Below, piece by piece: positions 40,920 through 49,648 of a stretch of DNA of 64,000 nucleotides (position 1 is the stretch's first letter; the number at the start of each line of letters is the position of its first letter). The stretch is from Streptomyces sp. JH14. GTDB taxonomy: Bacteria; Actinomycetota; Actinomycetes; Streptomycetales; Streptomycetaceae. Location: the NCBI RefSeq assembly GCF_029428675.1, contig NZ_JAJNEL010000001.1, forward strand, positions 2,604,001 through 2,668,000, written 5' to 3'. The notes under the pieces are model-generated. The model was not told where the DNA came from and did no database searches. It saw only the letters and a program-made list of their open reading frames with translations. A program made the position numbers and the translations under genes.

Positions 40920-41876
40920 ATGCGCATTGTGGTTCTGGCCGGCGGTATCGGTGGTGCTCGTTTTCTGCGTGGCCTCAAGCAGGCCGCGCCCGACGCGGAC
41001 ATCACGGTGATCGGCAACACCGGTGACGACATCCATCTGTTCGGGCTGAAGGTCTGCCCCGACCTCGACACCGTGATGTACACCCTCGGCGGTGGCATCA
41101 ACGAGGAGCAGGGCTGGGGGCGTACCGACGAGAGCTTCCAGGTCAAGGAGGAACTCGCGGCGTACGGCGTGGGCCCCGCGTGGTTCGGGCTCGGTGACCG
41201 TGACTTCGCGACCCACATCGTCCGTACGCAGATGCTCGGCGCGGGCTATCCGCTCAGCGCCGTCACCGAGGCGCTCTGCGCACGCTGGAAGCCGGGGGTC
41301 CGGCTGCTGCCGATGTCCGACGACCGGGTCGAGACGCATGTCGCGGTCGACGTGGACGGCGAGAGCCGGGCGATCCACTTCCAGGAGTACTGGGTGAAGC
41401 TGCGTGCCTCCGTGGAGGCCCGGGCGATCGTGCCGGTCGGCGCGGAGCAGGCCAAGCCGGCGCCCGGTGTGCTGGAGGCCATCGCCGAGGCCGACGTCAT
41501 CCTCTTCCCGCCTTCCAACCCCGTCGTCTCGGTGGGGACCATCCTCGCCGTGCCCGGGATCCGGGAGGCGATCGCCGAGGCCGGGGTACCGGTCGTCGGC
41601 CTCTCCCCCATCGTCGGGGACGCGCCCGTAAGGGGTATGGCGGACAAGGTGCTTGCCGCGGTGGGCGTCGAGTCGACCGCCGCGGCCGTTGCCCAGCACT
41701 ACGGTTCCGGGCTGCTCGACGGCTGGCTCGTCGACACGGTGGACGCCGGGGCGGTCGACGAGGTGGAGGCCGCGGGCATCCGCTGCCTGGCCATGCCCCT
41801 GATGATGACGGACGTGGACGCGACGGCCGAGATGGCACGGCAGGCGCTGGCGCTGGCCGAGGAGGTACGGGCGTGA
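40920..41876 (+). CDS. cofD: 2-phospho-L-lactate (phosphoenolpyruvate) transferase of F420 synthesis
   Basis: A 318-residue CofD/FbiA enzyme that joins the lactyl/PEP-guanosine diphosphate moiety to Fo, giving F420-0 or its dehydro form. Signatures are [33 protein letters not shown] and [21 protein letters not shown] use the ATG at 40920; a TTG two codons earlier is possible. No clear RBS precedes it, so it may be leaderless or weakly initiated. Its stop overlaps the cofE start (GTGA), making a two-gene F420 operon. Confidence 0.95.
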   Translation: MRIVVLAGGIGGARFLRGLKQAAPDADITVIGNTGDDIHLFGLKVCPDLDTVMYTLGGGINEEQGWGRTDESFQVKEELAAYGVGPAWFGLGDRDFATHIVRTQMLGAGYPLSAVTEALCARWKPGVRLLPMSDDRVETHVAVDVDGESRAIHFQEYWVKLRASVEARAIVPVGAEQAKPAPGVLEAIAEADVILFPPSNPVVSVGTILAVPGIREAIAEAGVPVVGLSPIVGDAPVRGMADKVLAAVGVESTAAAVAQHYGSGLLDGWLVDTVDAGAVDEVEAAGIRCLAMPLMMTDVDATAEMARQALALAEEVRA

Positions 41877-43243
41877 GCGGCGGCGCGGCCACCCCCGAGG
41901 CGCCCTCGTACCGGGTGTGGGCGCTGCCCGGGATGCCCGAGGTGCGGTCCGGGGACGATCTCGCGAAGCTGATCGCCGCCACGGAACCGGGGCTTGTGGA
42001 CGGCGACATCCTGCTCGTCACCTCGAAGATCATCTCCAAGGCGGAGGGCCGGATCGTCGAGGCGGCGGACCGGGAAGCGGCGATCGATGCCGAGACGGTA
42101 CGGGTGGTGGCGCGCCGCGGCACGCTGCGGATCGTCGAGAACCGGCAGGGGCTGGTCATGGCCGCGGCCGGGGTCGATGCCTCGAACACCCCCGCGGGCA
42201 CGGTGCTGCTGCTGCCGGAGGACCCGGACGCGTCGGCCCGCGCGATCCGGGACGGACTGCGGGATACGCTCGGCGTGGAGGTCGGAGTCGTCGTCACGGA
42301 CACCTTCGGGCGGCCGTGGCGCAACGGGCTGACCGATGTCGCGATCGGGGCGGCCGGGGTGCGGGTGCTGGACGACCTGCGGGGCGGGACGGATGCGTAC
42401 GGCAACCCGTTGAGCGCGACCGTCGTCGCCACCGCGGATGAGCTGGCCTCGGCCGGTGATCTGGTCAAGGGCAAGGCGGAGGGGCTGCCGGTCGCGGTGG
42501 TGCGGGGTCTCTCGCACGTGGTGGACGGGGCGGGTGGCCCCGGGCACGGGGCGGGCTCCGGTGGGTCCGGTTCCGGTGACTCCGGTTCCGGGGCGCGGGC
42601 GTTGGTGCGGGTCGCGGCCGACGACATGTTCCGGCTCGGGACGTCCGAGGCGGTACGGGAAGCGGTGACGCTGCGGCGTACGGTGCGGGAGTTCACGGAC
42701 GAGCCGGTGGACCCGGGGGCGGTACGCCGCGCCGTGGCCGCAGCGGTGACGGCTCCGGCGCCGCATCACACGACGCCGTGGCGGTTCGTGCTCCTGGAGT
42801 CCGAGGAGTCGCGGACCCGGCTGCTCGACGCGATGCGCGATGCGTGGATCGCGGATCTGCGCCGTGACGGCAAGAGCGAGGAGTCGATCGCCAAGCGGGT
42901 ACGGCGGGGCGATGTGCTGCGCAGGGCTCCGTATTTGGCGGTGCCGTGCCTGGTGATGGACGGCTCCCACACCTACGGGGACGCGCGGCGGGACGCGGCG
43001 GAGCGCGAGATGTTCGTGGTCGCGGCGGGGGCGGGCGTCCAGAACTTCCTGGTGGCGCTGGCCGGTGAGCAGCTCGGGTCGGCGTGGGTGTCTTCGACGA
43101 TGTTCTGCCGGGACGTGGTGCGCGAGGTGCTGGATCTGCCGGCGCAGTGGGATCCGCTGGGGGCGGTGGCCGTGGGGCGCGCGGCGGGGGTGCCGCGGGA
43201 GAGGGAAGAGCGGAACGCGGAGGCGTTCGTCGCGGTGCGGTGA
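41873..43243 (+). CDS. cofE: F420-0:gamma-glutamyl ligase fused to a nitroreductase domain (FbiB-type)
   Basis: A 456-residue fusion protein. The N-terminal CofE domain (about residues 15-235) adds glutamates to F420-0 and shows [20 protein letters not shown] and [21 protein letters not shown] Gly/Ser-rich linker near residue 225 follows. The C-terminal FMN nitroreductase-like domain (about 250-456) contains [18 protein letters not shown]; in mycobacterial FbiB this half reduces dehydro-F420-0 and promotes polyglutamylation. The gene starts at GTG within the cofD end. Confidence 0.94.
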   Translation: MSGGAATPEAPSYRVWALPGMPEVRSGDDLAKLIAATEPGLVDGDILLVTSKIISKAEGRIVEAADREAAIDAETVRVVARRGTLRIVENRQGLVMAAAGVDASNTPAGTVLLLPEDPDASARAIRDGLRDTLGVEVGVVVTDTFGRPWRNGLTDVAIGAAGVRVLDDLRGGTDAYGNPLSATVVATADELASAGDLVKGKAEGLPVAVVRGLSHVVDGAGGPGHGAGSGGSGSGDSGSGARALVRVAADDMFRLGTSEAVREAVTLRRTVREFTDEPVDPGAVRRAVAAAVTAPAPHHTTPWRFVLLESEESRTRLLDAMRDAWIADLRRDGKSEESIAKRVRRGDVLRRAPYLAVPCLVMDGSHTYGDARRDAAEREMFVVAAGAGVQNFLVALAGEQLGSAWVSSTMFCRDVVREVLDLPAQWDPLGAVAVGRAAGVPREREERNAEAFVAVR

Positions 43244-43309
43244 CGAGTGGGGGTGCGTTTCCCCCTGCCCGCCCGTTCCCCGGGGCGGCCCGGGAGCCCG
43301 GGACGCGGC

Positions 43310-43350
43310 CTTCGGCCGCGCTGTGTCCTCGATCGCCGGACGGGCTCGGT
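43310..43350. repeat. Dispersed Streptomyces intergenic repeat (GCCGGACGGGCT type)
   Basis: The gap after cofE contains GCGGCCTTCGGCCGCGCTGT followed by GTCCTCGATCGCCGGACGGG. This resembles the short unit 'gtcctc(a)..cgccggacgggct' that recurs between genes in many streptomycete genomes. The interval also holds several overlapping hairpins that could terminate cofE and the convergent glycosylase gene. Confidence 0.45.
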
Positions 43351-43457
43351 CCTGCCGCGCTTCGTCGCGAGCCGCGGGCACACGCCGGCAGGGAGCGCTT
43401 CGCTCCGCCTCGTCACACCCCGCGGGCGCGGGGCCGGCAGGGCCGAATCCGCTGTGA

Positions 43458-44468
43458 CTACAACCGGGCGATGTCGCCCCTTGTCATGCGCGGGGCTCTG
43501 CGGGACGGGGTGTGGCCGGAGAGGAGGATCAGGCGGGTGGCTCGATGGCGCTGCCCCTCGTAGGGGGTGAGCAGGGTCAGCATCTCCTCGTCGTCGGCGT
43601 TCCTGTTGCCCGCCAGGGCGTGGCCGATGATGCCGGGAAGGTGAAGGTCGCCCACGGTGACCGCGTCGGCAGCGCCGTTGGCTCGTTGGAGGGTTTCGGC
43701 CGAGGTCCAGGGGCCGATGCCGGGGATCAGTTCCAGCCGGGCCGTCGCCTCCGGCAGCGGCATCGTGGCCGCTTCCTCCAGACGGCGGGCCACCCGTACC
43801 GCGCGCAGGATCGTCGCCGAGCGTTTGGCGTCGACGCCCGCACGGTGCCATTCCCAGGACGGGATCAGGGACCAGGTGCGCGCGTCCGGCATCACATGCA
43901 GGCCGTGTGTGGTGAACAGGGTGGCCGCGGGACCGGGGGCCGGGGTGCCGTACGTGCGGACCAGGAGGCGCCAGGCCCGGTACGCCTCGTCGGTGGTGAC
44001 CTTCTGTTCCAGGATCGACGGGATCAGCGACTCCAGTACCAGACCGGTGCGCAGCAGCCGCAGGCCCGGGCGGCGGTGCTGCACCGCGGCGACCAGGCGG
44101 TGGCGGGGACGGAAGGCCTCCGGGTCGTCCTCCGCACCCAGCAGGACCGGGAGCTGCTCCAGGAGCCATGACGCGCCGGGGCCCCAGGCCGTCGCCCCGA
44201 TCCGGCCGCCCCGGTCGGTGACGTGGAGCGTGCCGGGGCCGGCCGGGGTGCGGGTGGCCCGCCAGACCGAACCGTCCCGGTCGATACGGAACGTGGGATC
44301 GGCGGGGCCACGACGCAGCGGGCCGAGGACGAGGCGAAGGTCCAGCGGGCCAGGCGGGGTCCACTCCCGGGTCAGCGCCGCCGCTTCCCGGGGTGCCGCC
44401 GGGTCCGCTGCCGCCTGGCGCGGGACAGGGCTGCGCGGGGCGCTGCGGGGGGCGAATCGTCCTGCCAC
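43458..44468 (-). CDS. DNA-3-methyladenine glycosylase-like HhH-GPD protein
   Basis: A 336-residue protein. The N-terminal half resembles the AlkA-type beta domain; the C-terminal half is a helix-hairpin-helix GPD glycosylase domain with LEQKVTTDEAYRAWRLLVRT, ARLELIPGIGPWTSAETLQR as the HhH element and DAVTVGDLHLPG supplying the catalytic Asp. It should remove alkylated bases in base excision repair. It is convergent with cofE and followed on the same strand by no other repair gene. Confidence 0.88.
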   Translation of the reverse strand: MAGRFAPRSAPRSPVPRQAAADPAAPREAAALTREWTPPGPLDLRLVLGPLRRGPADPTFRIDRDGSVWRATRTPAGPGTLHVTDRGGRIGATAWGPGASWLLEQLPVLLGAEDDPEAFRPRHRLVAAVQHRRPGLRLLRTGLVLESLIPSILEQKVTTDEAYRAWRLLVRTYGTPAPGPAATLFTTHGLHVMPDARTWSLIPSWEWHRAGVDAKRSATILRAVRVARRLEEAATMPLPEATARLELIPGIGPWTSAETLQRANGAADAVTVGDLHLPGIIGHALAGNRNADDEEMLTLLTPYEGQRHRATRLILLSGHTPSRRAPRMTRGDIARL

Positions 44469-44525
44469 GGATGAGGTCCTCGGTCGTCGGGGCTGCCTAT
44501 CGAGCGTACGCGCCGCAGGGGCCCG

Positions 44526-45617
44526 TCATTGGTCCGACGAGAAACGGACGCACGCGTCCGGCAGTGTCGCCCCGCACCAGATGCGGACGCCGTCACGCAG
44601 TTCGTTGTCCGCACCGACCTGCGCCCCGTCGCCGACGACCGCTCCGGCGAGCACCGTACGGCTGCCGATCCTGGCGCCGGCTCCGACCAGCGAGTCCGTG
44701 ATCACCGCGCCGGGTTCGACGACCGCGCCGGCCAGCACCGTGGAGCCGTCGATCCGCGCACCCGCGCCGATCAGGGCGCCTTCGCCGATGACCGTACCGC
44801 CGACGAGTTTGGCGTCGGCGGCGACGGAGGCGGTCGGCAGGACGAGCCTGTCGCCGCACCGGCCCGGCACGGCCGGGGACGGGGCGCGGCCGAGGACCAG
44901 GTCGGCGGAGCCGCGTATGAACGCCTGCGGGGTGCCGAGGTCCAGCCAGTACGTGGAGTCGACCATGCCCTGGAGGTGCGCGCCGGAGGCGAGCAGGCCG
45001 GGGAACGTCTCGCGCTCCACGGAGACCGGGCGGTCGGCCGGGATCGTGTCGATGACCGAGCGGCGGAAGATGTACGCCCCCGCGTTGATCTGGTCGGTGA
45101 CGATCTCCTCGGGCGTCTGCGGCTTCTCCAGGAAGGCGGTCACCCTGCCGGTGGCGTCCGTCGGTACGAGACCGAAGGCACGCGGGTCCTCGACCCGGGT
45201 GAGGTGGAGTGAGACATCCGCTCCGGATGTGGCGTGCGAGGCGACCAGTGCCCGGATGTCGAGGCCGGTGAGGATGTCCCCGTTGAAGATGAGAACGGGT
45301 TCGTCCGGGCCGGAGACGAGCCGGGACGCCACGTTGCGGATGGCTCCGCCGGTGCCGAGCGGTTCGCGTTCGGTGACGTACTCGATATGGAGGCCGAGCG
45401 ACGAACCGTCACCGAAGTACGGCTCGAAGACCTCCGCCAGGTACGAGGTGGCGAGGACGATGTGCTCGACCCCGGCGGCCCTCGCCCGCGCCAGTTGGTG
45501 CGTCAGGAACGGGACGCCGGCCGCCGGAACCATGGGTTTCGGGGTGTGCACCGTGAGCGGGCGCAGTCGGGTGCCTTTGCCACCGACCAGGAGAATCGCT
45601 TCTTTTGCCTCTGTCAC
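44526..45617 (-). CDS. NDP-sugar pyrophosphorylase, probably mannose-1-phosphate guanylyltransferase
   Basis: A 363-residue nucleotidyltransferase. The activation loop is LVGGKGTRLRPLTVHTPKPM, with Asp in FNGDILTGLD and the sugar-binding EKPQTPEEIVTDQINAGAYIF. The C-terminal ~110 residues form hexapeptide repeats (left-handed beta helix), e.g. GGTVIGEGALIGAGARIDGS. This layout is typical of actinobacterial GDP-mannose pyrophosphorylases (ManC/ManB1-like). Nucleotide and sugar specificity are inferred; manA and manB in this window would feed a GDP-mannose route. Confidence 0.85.
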   Translation of the reverse strand: MTEAKEAILLVGGKGTRLRPLTVHTPKPMVPAAGVPFLTHQLARARAAGVEHIVLATSYLAEVFEPYFGDGSSLGLHIEYVTEREPLGTGGAIRNVASRLVSGPDEPVLIFNGDILTGLDIRALVASHATSGADVSLHLTRVEDPRAFGLVPTDATGRVTAFLEKPQTPEEIVTDQINAGAYIFRRSVIDTIPADRPVSVERETFPGLLASGAHLQGMVDSTYWLDLGTPQAFIRGSADLVLGRAPSPAVPGRCGDRLVLPTASVAADAKLVGGTVIGEGALIGAGARIDGSTVLAGAVVEPGAVITDSLVGAGARIGSRTVLAGAVVGDGAQVGADNELRDGVRIWCGATLPDACVRFSSDQ

Positions 45618-45748
45618 AGCACTGTCTCTGCTTCCTGCTGGGGCCGGCCCTGGTGTCGGCTGGCCAGTGTAAGCAGACCGGTCGGATCATCCCCGGTCAG
45701 CGCCCAGCAGGGCAGTCCGGCGCTCTCCGCCGGCGTCCGCACGGGCCG

Positions 45749-47134
45749 TCAGCGGCCTTGCAGATGGGCGGAGCTGGTCCGGGCTGTGCCGAGCTTCTTG
45801 TAGAGACGGGTTCCCGGGCATTCGGTTGCGAAGCCGTCCCGATGACCGGAGATGACGTTGAGTTTGACCTTTTTTCCCTTCTTGAAGCGATTTCCTCCTC
45901 CCGAGACAAGGGTCGTCCTGCCGCGGGGGTTGGCACCGAACAGGCCGAGCTTCCAGGCGGTCAGCTTCGCAATGGCCGTCACCGCGGCGGCCGGCGGATT
46001 GGACTTGGTGAAGGTGCCGAGTACCGCGATGCCCATGCTGTTGGTGTTGAAACCGAGGGTGTGCGCCCCCATGACCGCCTTCGTCACGCCTCCGGCGCGT
46101 CCTTCGTAGATGTTTCCGCACTTGTCGACGGCGAAGTTGTAGCCGATGTCGCGCCAGCCACTGCTCTTCACGTGGTAGCGGTAGATACCGCGAAGGACCG
46201 AGGGCGCCTGGGAGCACGTGTAGTTGTTGCCCGTCGCACTGTGGTGGATGAAGGCGGCCTTGACGGTCTTCGTGTACGCGAAGGCGCGCTCACGGAGCTT
46301 CTCGTCGGCCCCCCAGCCCTTGCGGGTGACGATGCGCGGGCGGGGGCCGATGTACGGCTTGCTGCCTGGCACGGCGCCGGCCGCGGCTTCCGCCTCCACC
46401 TCCGTCCGCGCCTTGCTCAGCGCCGGGATGACGGAGCCCTGGAAGGACGCGGAGCCCTGGACGGACATACCGGAGCGGCCGTCGCTTCCGGACTCGGCGC
46501 CGGCCTGCTCGGTGCCGTACTCGTCCGTGCCGGTCACCGGCGGCTGCTGCGGACCCTTGCCGGGGTCGACGAGTTCCAGCCGCAGTCCCTCGGGCAGCGC
46601 GACGCTGGTGCTGCCCGGCCCCCGGACGTCCGTCGTCTCGGGGCTGACCCGGACTTCCACGCCGTCGCTGTCACCGACCCAGAGCGGGGCGGTGGAGCCG
46701 CGGACGGTTCCGGAGTCGCGCTCGGCACTCCCGGGGTCGGCGGCGTGCTCGGCGTTGTGGGTCTCCAGGTCCTGCCAGCCGGACCAACGGCCGGTGTCGA
46801 GGGCGCGGGTGCGGACCTGGACGCTGCCGTGGAGTTCTGCGTCGGCGTCGTCCCAGACCACGCCGACCAGGGAGAAGGGGTGGACATCGCGTCGGGGCAG
46901 GCCCTGGACGGCGGGGGCGCCGGTCTCCCGCGTGGACGTGGTGGACAGCGGCGACAGCGGCAGGGACTGCGTCGACCCGGGCACATCGGCGGGATCGGCG
47001 ACCTCGGCCGCTGCGTTGACGGAGGTGTCGGGGGCGGCGCTCGCGGGCGCGGCCAGCGGCAGTATCAGGGCTGCCGAGCAGGTGACACCAATGGCGGATG
47101 CAATGAAGGCACGCATACGAACGATACTGGGCAC
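45749..47134 (-). CDS. Secreted N-acetylmuramoyl-L-alanine amidase (PGRP/amidase_2)
   Basis: A 461-residue protein with a signal peptide (FIASAIGVTCSAALILPLAAPASAA), a long Thr/Glu/Pro-rich middle part, and a C-terminal peptidoglycan-recognition/amidase domain. Zinc ligands are in KAAFIHHSATGNNYTC and ISGHRDGFATECPG; SSGWRDIGYNFAVDKCGNIY is the family core. It cleaves the amide between muramic acid and the stem peptide. I chose the GTG at 47134 because GGAG is 11 nt upstream, while the ATG at 47116 has no RBS. Confidence 0.9.
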   Translation of the reverse strand: MPSIVRMRAFIASAIGVTCSAALILPLAAPASAAPDTSVNAAAEVADPADVPGSTQSLPLSPLSTTSTRETGAPAVQGLPRRDVHPFSLVGVVWDDADAELHGSVQVRTRALDTGRWSGWQDLETHNAEHAADPGSAERDSGTVRGSTAPLWVGDSDGVEVRVSPETTDVRGPGSTSVALPEGLRLELVDPGKGPQQPPVTGTDEYGTEQAGAESGSDGRSGMSVQGSASFQGSVIPALSKARTEVEAEAAAGAVPGSKPYIGPRPRIVTRKGWGADEKLRERAFAYTKTVKAAFIHHSATGNNYTCSQAPSVLRGIYRYHVKSSGWRDIGYNFAVDKCGNIYEGRAGGVTKAVMGAHTLGFNTNSMGIAVLGTFTKSNPPAAAVTAIAKLTAWKLGLFGANPRGRTTLVSGGGNRFKKGKKVKLNVISGHRDGFATECPGTRLYKKLGTARTSSAHLQGR

Positions 47135-47254
47135 AATCCAATAACTCCGGCTACCGGGATATCTCCGGACAATTGACGGGCCGTCTGCCGAACCGGTGTA
47201 CCCGATGCCTGTGGCACCCGGCCCGGCCCGGCACCGGCGCGTACCCTTGCGCGG

Positions 47255-48007
47255 ATGAACGCCAGCGACCGCACCCCTGCCGACCTGCTGCGTTCCGCGC
47301 TCGCCGCGGACCCGGCCCGCCCCATGGTCACCTTCTACGACGACGCCACCGGAGAGCGCGTCGAACTGTCGGTGGCCACCTTCGCCAATTGGGTGGCCAA
47401 GACCGCCAACCTGCTGCAGGGCGACCTCGCGGCGGAACCCGGCGACCGGGTCGCCCTCCTGCTGCCCGCGCACTGGCAGTCCGCGGTCTGGCTGCTCGCC
47501 TGCTCCTCGGTCGGCGTAGTCGCCGATGTGCAGGGAGACCCCGCCGCCGCCGACCTCGTCGTCACCGGCCCGGACACGCTGGACGCCGCGCGCGCCTGCC
47601 GTGGCGAGCGGATCGCGCTGGCCCTGCGCCCGCTGGGCGGCCGGTTCCCGCAGCCGCCCGAGGGGTTCGCGGACTACGCCGTGGAGGTACCGAGCCAGGG
47701 CGACCGGTTCGCGCCGTACGCGCCGGTGGATCCGGACGCGCCCGCGCTCGTCGCCGGCGGGGTCGAGCTGACCGGGGCACAACTGGTGGCGCGCGCCCGC
47801 GAGGACGCCTCGGGGCTGGGGCTGGCACCCGGATCGCGGCTGCTGTCGGGACGTACGTTCGACGGCTGGGACGGACTCAGCGCCGGGCTCTTCGCCCCGC
47901 TGGCCGCCGGTGGCTCCGTGGTCCTGTGCCGCCATCTGGGGGAGCTGGGCGCGGACGGGCTCGCCAAGCGCGTGGTGAGCGAGCGGGTCACCAACACCGC
48001 GGTATGA
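47255..48007 (+). CDS. TIGR03089 family protein
   Basis: A 250-residue protein resembling the N-terminal part of AMP-forming adenylating enzymes (VTFYDDATGERVELSVATFANWVAKTAN, RVALLLPAHWQSAVWLLAC). It lacks the P-loop and C-terminal lid needed for catalysis. This matches TIGR03089, a conserved actinobacterial family without assigned function. It is divergent from the amidase gene and precedes the LCP genes, which suggests but does not prove a link to envelope assembly. Confidence 0.85.
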   Translation: MNASDRTPADLLRSALAADPARPMVTFYDDATGERVELSVATFANWVAKTANLLQGDLAAEPGDRVALLLPAHWQSAVWLLACSSVGVVADVQGDPAAADLVVTGPDTLDAARACRGERIALALRPLGGRFPQPPEGFADYAVEVPSQGDRFAPYAPVDPDAPALVAGGVELTGAQLVARAREDASGLGLAPGSRLLSGRTFDGWDGLSAGLFAPLAAGGSVVLCRHLGELGADGLAKRVVSERVTNTAV

Positions 48008-48183
48008 CAAGCCCGCTGACGGACACTCATCCGGCCCATACCGGGCCGAGCCCCCGGGCCTGCGCATCAACTCCGGTACATCATCGGCGGTACAGACCAT
48101 TCAGGTCCTGAAGTACAACCCAGCGTGAGGTTCAGCCGTCTACTCCTGCGACCGGCGGCCCAGCGCGCCGCCGAACGTGAAGG

Positions 48184-49425
48184 ATGGACGCAGACGTGAC
48201 CGAAAGCGCCGGCCCGCCGACCGGCCCCGACCACTCGGCCGCGGACCGGAACGGGAACCGGGACACGTCGCAGGGCGGGGGCGGGTCCCACCGGAAGCCG
48301 CACGACGCGGACGTTCCGGCCAGGCGCAGGCACCGCTGGCTGCGCTGGGCGGCGCTCGCAGCCTCGCTCCTCGTCCTGGTCGCCGCGGGCGGCGGCTGGT
48401 GGCTGTACCGGAAGCTCGACGCCAACATCAGGACCGACACGTCCGCGGCCGCCGAACTGCGCGCGTACGAGAAGGAGCGCCCCGCGTCCGTCGTGCACGA
48501 CGCGGAGAACATCCTGCTGATCGGCTCCGACAGCCGCGTCGGCGACAACCGCAAGTACGGCCGCAGCTACGGCGACAGCCAGCGCTCCGACACCACGATC
48601 CTGCTGCACCTCGCCGCGGACCGGAAGAGCGCCACCGCCATGTCCATCCCGCGCGATCTGATGACCGAGATCCCCAGCTGTCATCAAGCGGACGGAAAAC
48701 CCACCAGGAAGCAATTCGCCCAATTCAACTGGGCCTTCCAATTCGGCGGCACCGCCTGCACGATCCGCACCGTCGAGCGGATGACGGGCATCCGCGTCGA
48801 CCACCACATGGTCGTCGACTTCAACGGATTCAAGGACATGGTCGACGCGGTGCACGGCGTCGAGATCTGCCTCAAGGAGCCGGTCGACGACCCCGACGCG
48901 CATCTCAAGCTCCGCGCGGGGCGCCAGACGCTCGACGGCGAGGAGGCGCTGGGGTACGTACGGGCCCGCAAGTCCATCGGGAACGGCAGCGACACCGACC
49001 GGATGGACCGCCAGCAGCGATTCCTCGGCGCACTGGTGAACAAGGTGCAGAGCAACGGCGTCCTGCTCAACCCGACGCGCCTCTACCCGGTGCTCGACGC
49101 GGCCACCAAGTCGCTGACCACGGATCCGGGCCTGAACAGCCTGAAGGACCTGTACGAACTGGTGCGCAGCATGCGTGATGTACCAACCGAAAAGGTGCAG
49201 TTCCTCACCTTGCCGCGCAAGCCGTACCCTGCCGACCCGAACCGGGACGAACTCGTACAGCCCAACGCGGACAGACTCTTCAAGCGGTTGCGTGAGGACG
49301 CCCCCGTCAAGGTGGTCCCGGCGGAAGAAGGGGATCGCAATTCGGATGGTTCGAGCTCCAGGAGTCCGACTCCCACACCCACCTATTCGGGCAGCAATGC
49401 GGCCGCCGACCCGTGCAGGCAGTAA
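48184..49425 (+). CDS. LytR-CpsA-Psr (LCP) family protein 1
   Basis: A 413-residue type II membrane protein: an acidic disordered N-terminus, one membrane helix (about residues 55-78) and an extracellular LCP domain. Signatures are ENILLIGSDSRVGDN, SDTTILLHLAADRKSATAMS, the pyrophosphate-contacting SIPRDL, NWAFQFGGTACTIRTVERMTG and YVRARKS..D..RMDRQQRF. LCP enzymes transfer glycopolymers from undecaprenyl-phosphate carriers to peptidoglycan. No LytR_C domain follows. ATG at 48184 used; the GTG at 48196 has better RBS spacing and is an alternative. Confidence 0.93.
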   Translation: MDADVTESAGPPTGPDHSAADRNGNRDTSQGGGGSHRKPHDADVPARRRHRWLRWAALAASLLVLVAAGGGWWLYRKLDANIRTDTSAAAELRAYEKERPASVVHDAENILLIGSDSRVGDNRKYGRSYGDSQRSDTTILLHLAADRKSATAMSIPRDLMTEIPSCHQADGKPTRKQFAQFNWAFQFGGTACTIRTVERMTGIRVDHHMVVDFNGFKDMVDAVHGVEICLKEPVDDPDAHLKLRAGRQTLDGEEALGYVRARKSIGNGSDTDRMDRQQRFLGALVNKVQSNGVLLNPTRLYPVLDAATKSLTTDPGLNSLKDLYELVRSMRDVPTEKVQFLTLPRKPYPADPNRDELVQPNADRLFKRLREDAPVKVVPAEEGDRNSDGSSSRSPTPTPTYSGSNAAADPCRQ

Positions 49426-49648
49426 AGCAATTCCCAAGCAGACGTCGACGATCGGCACCTAATGAGCAGAATGACCGGTTGTAAGGACCGTGGAATGTGT
49501 CACGCCCGTCGCTTCAGGCCGAATCGGGCCGATAGTGTGACGCGATCCGGTGCTTCCGGCCGTCAGGTCGCGCACTGCTGGAGCGAAAGATCGAGCGCCT
49601 TGCCGGGGAAGGCGCCTCGCGTGGCACCGACGGAGGACTCAAACAACC

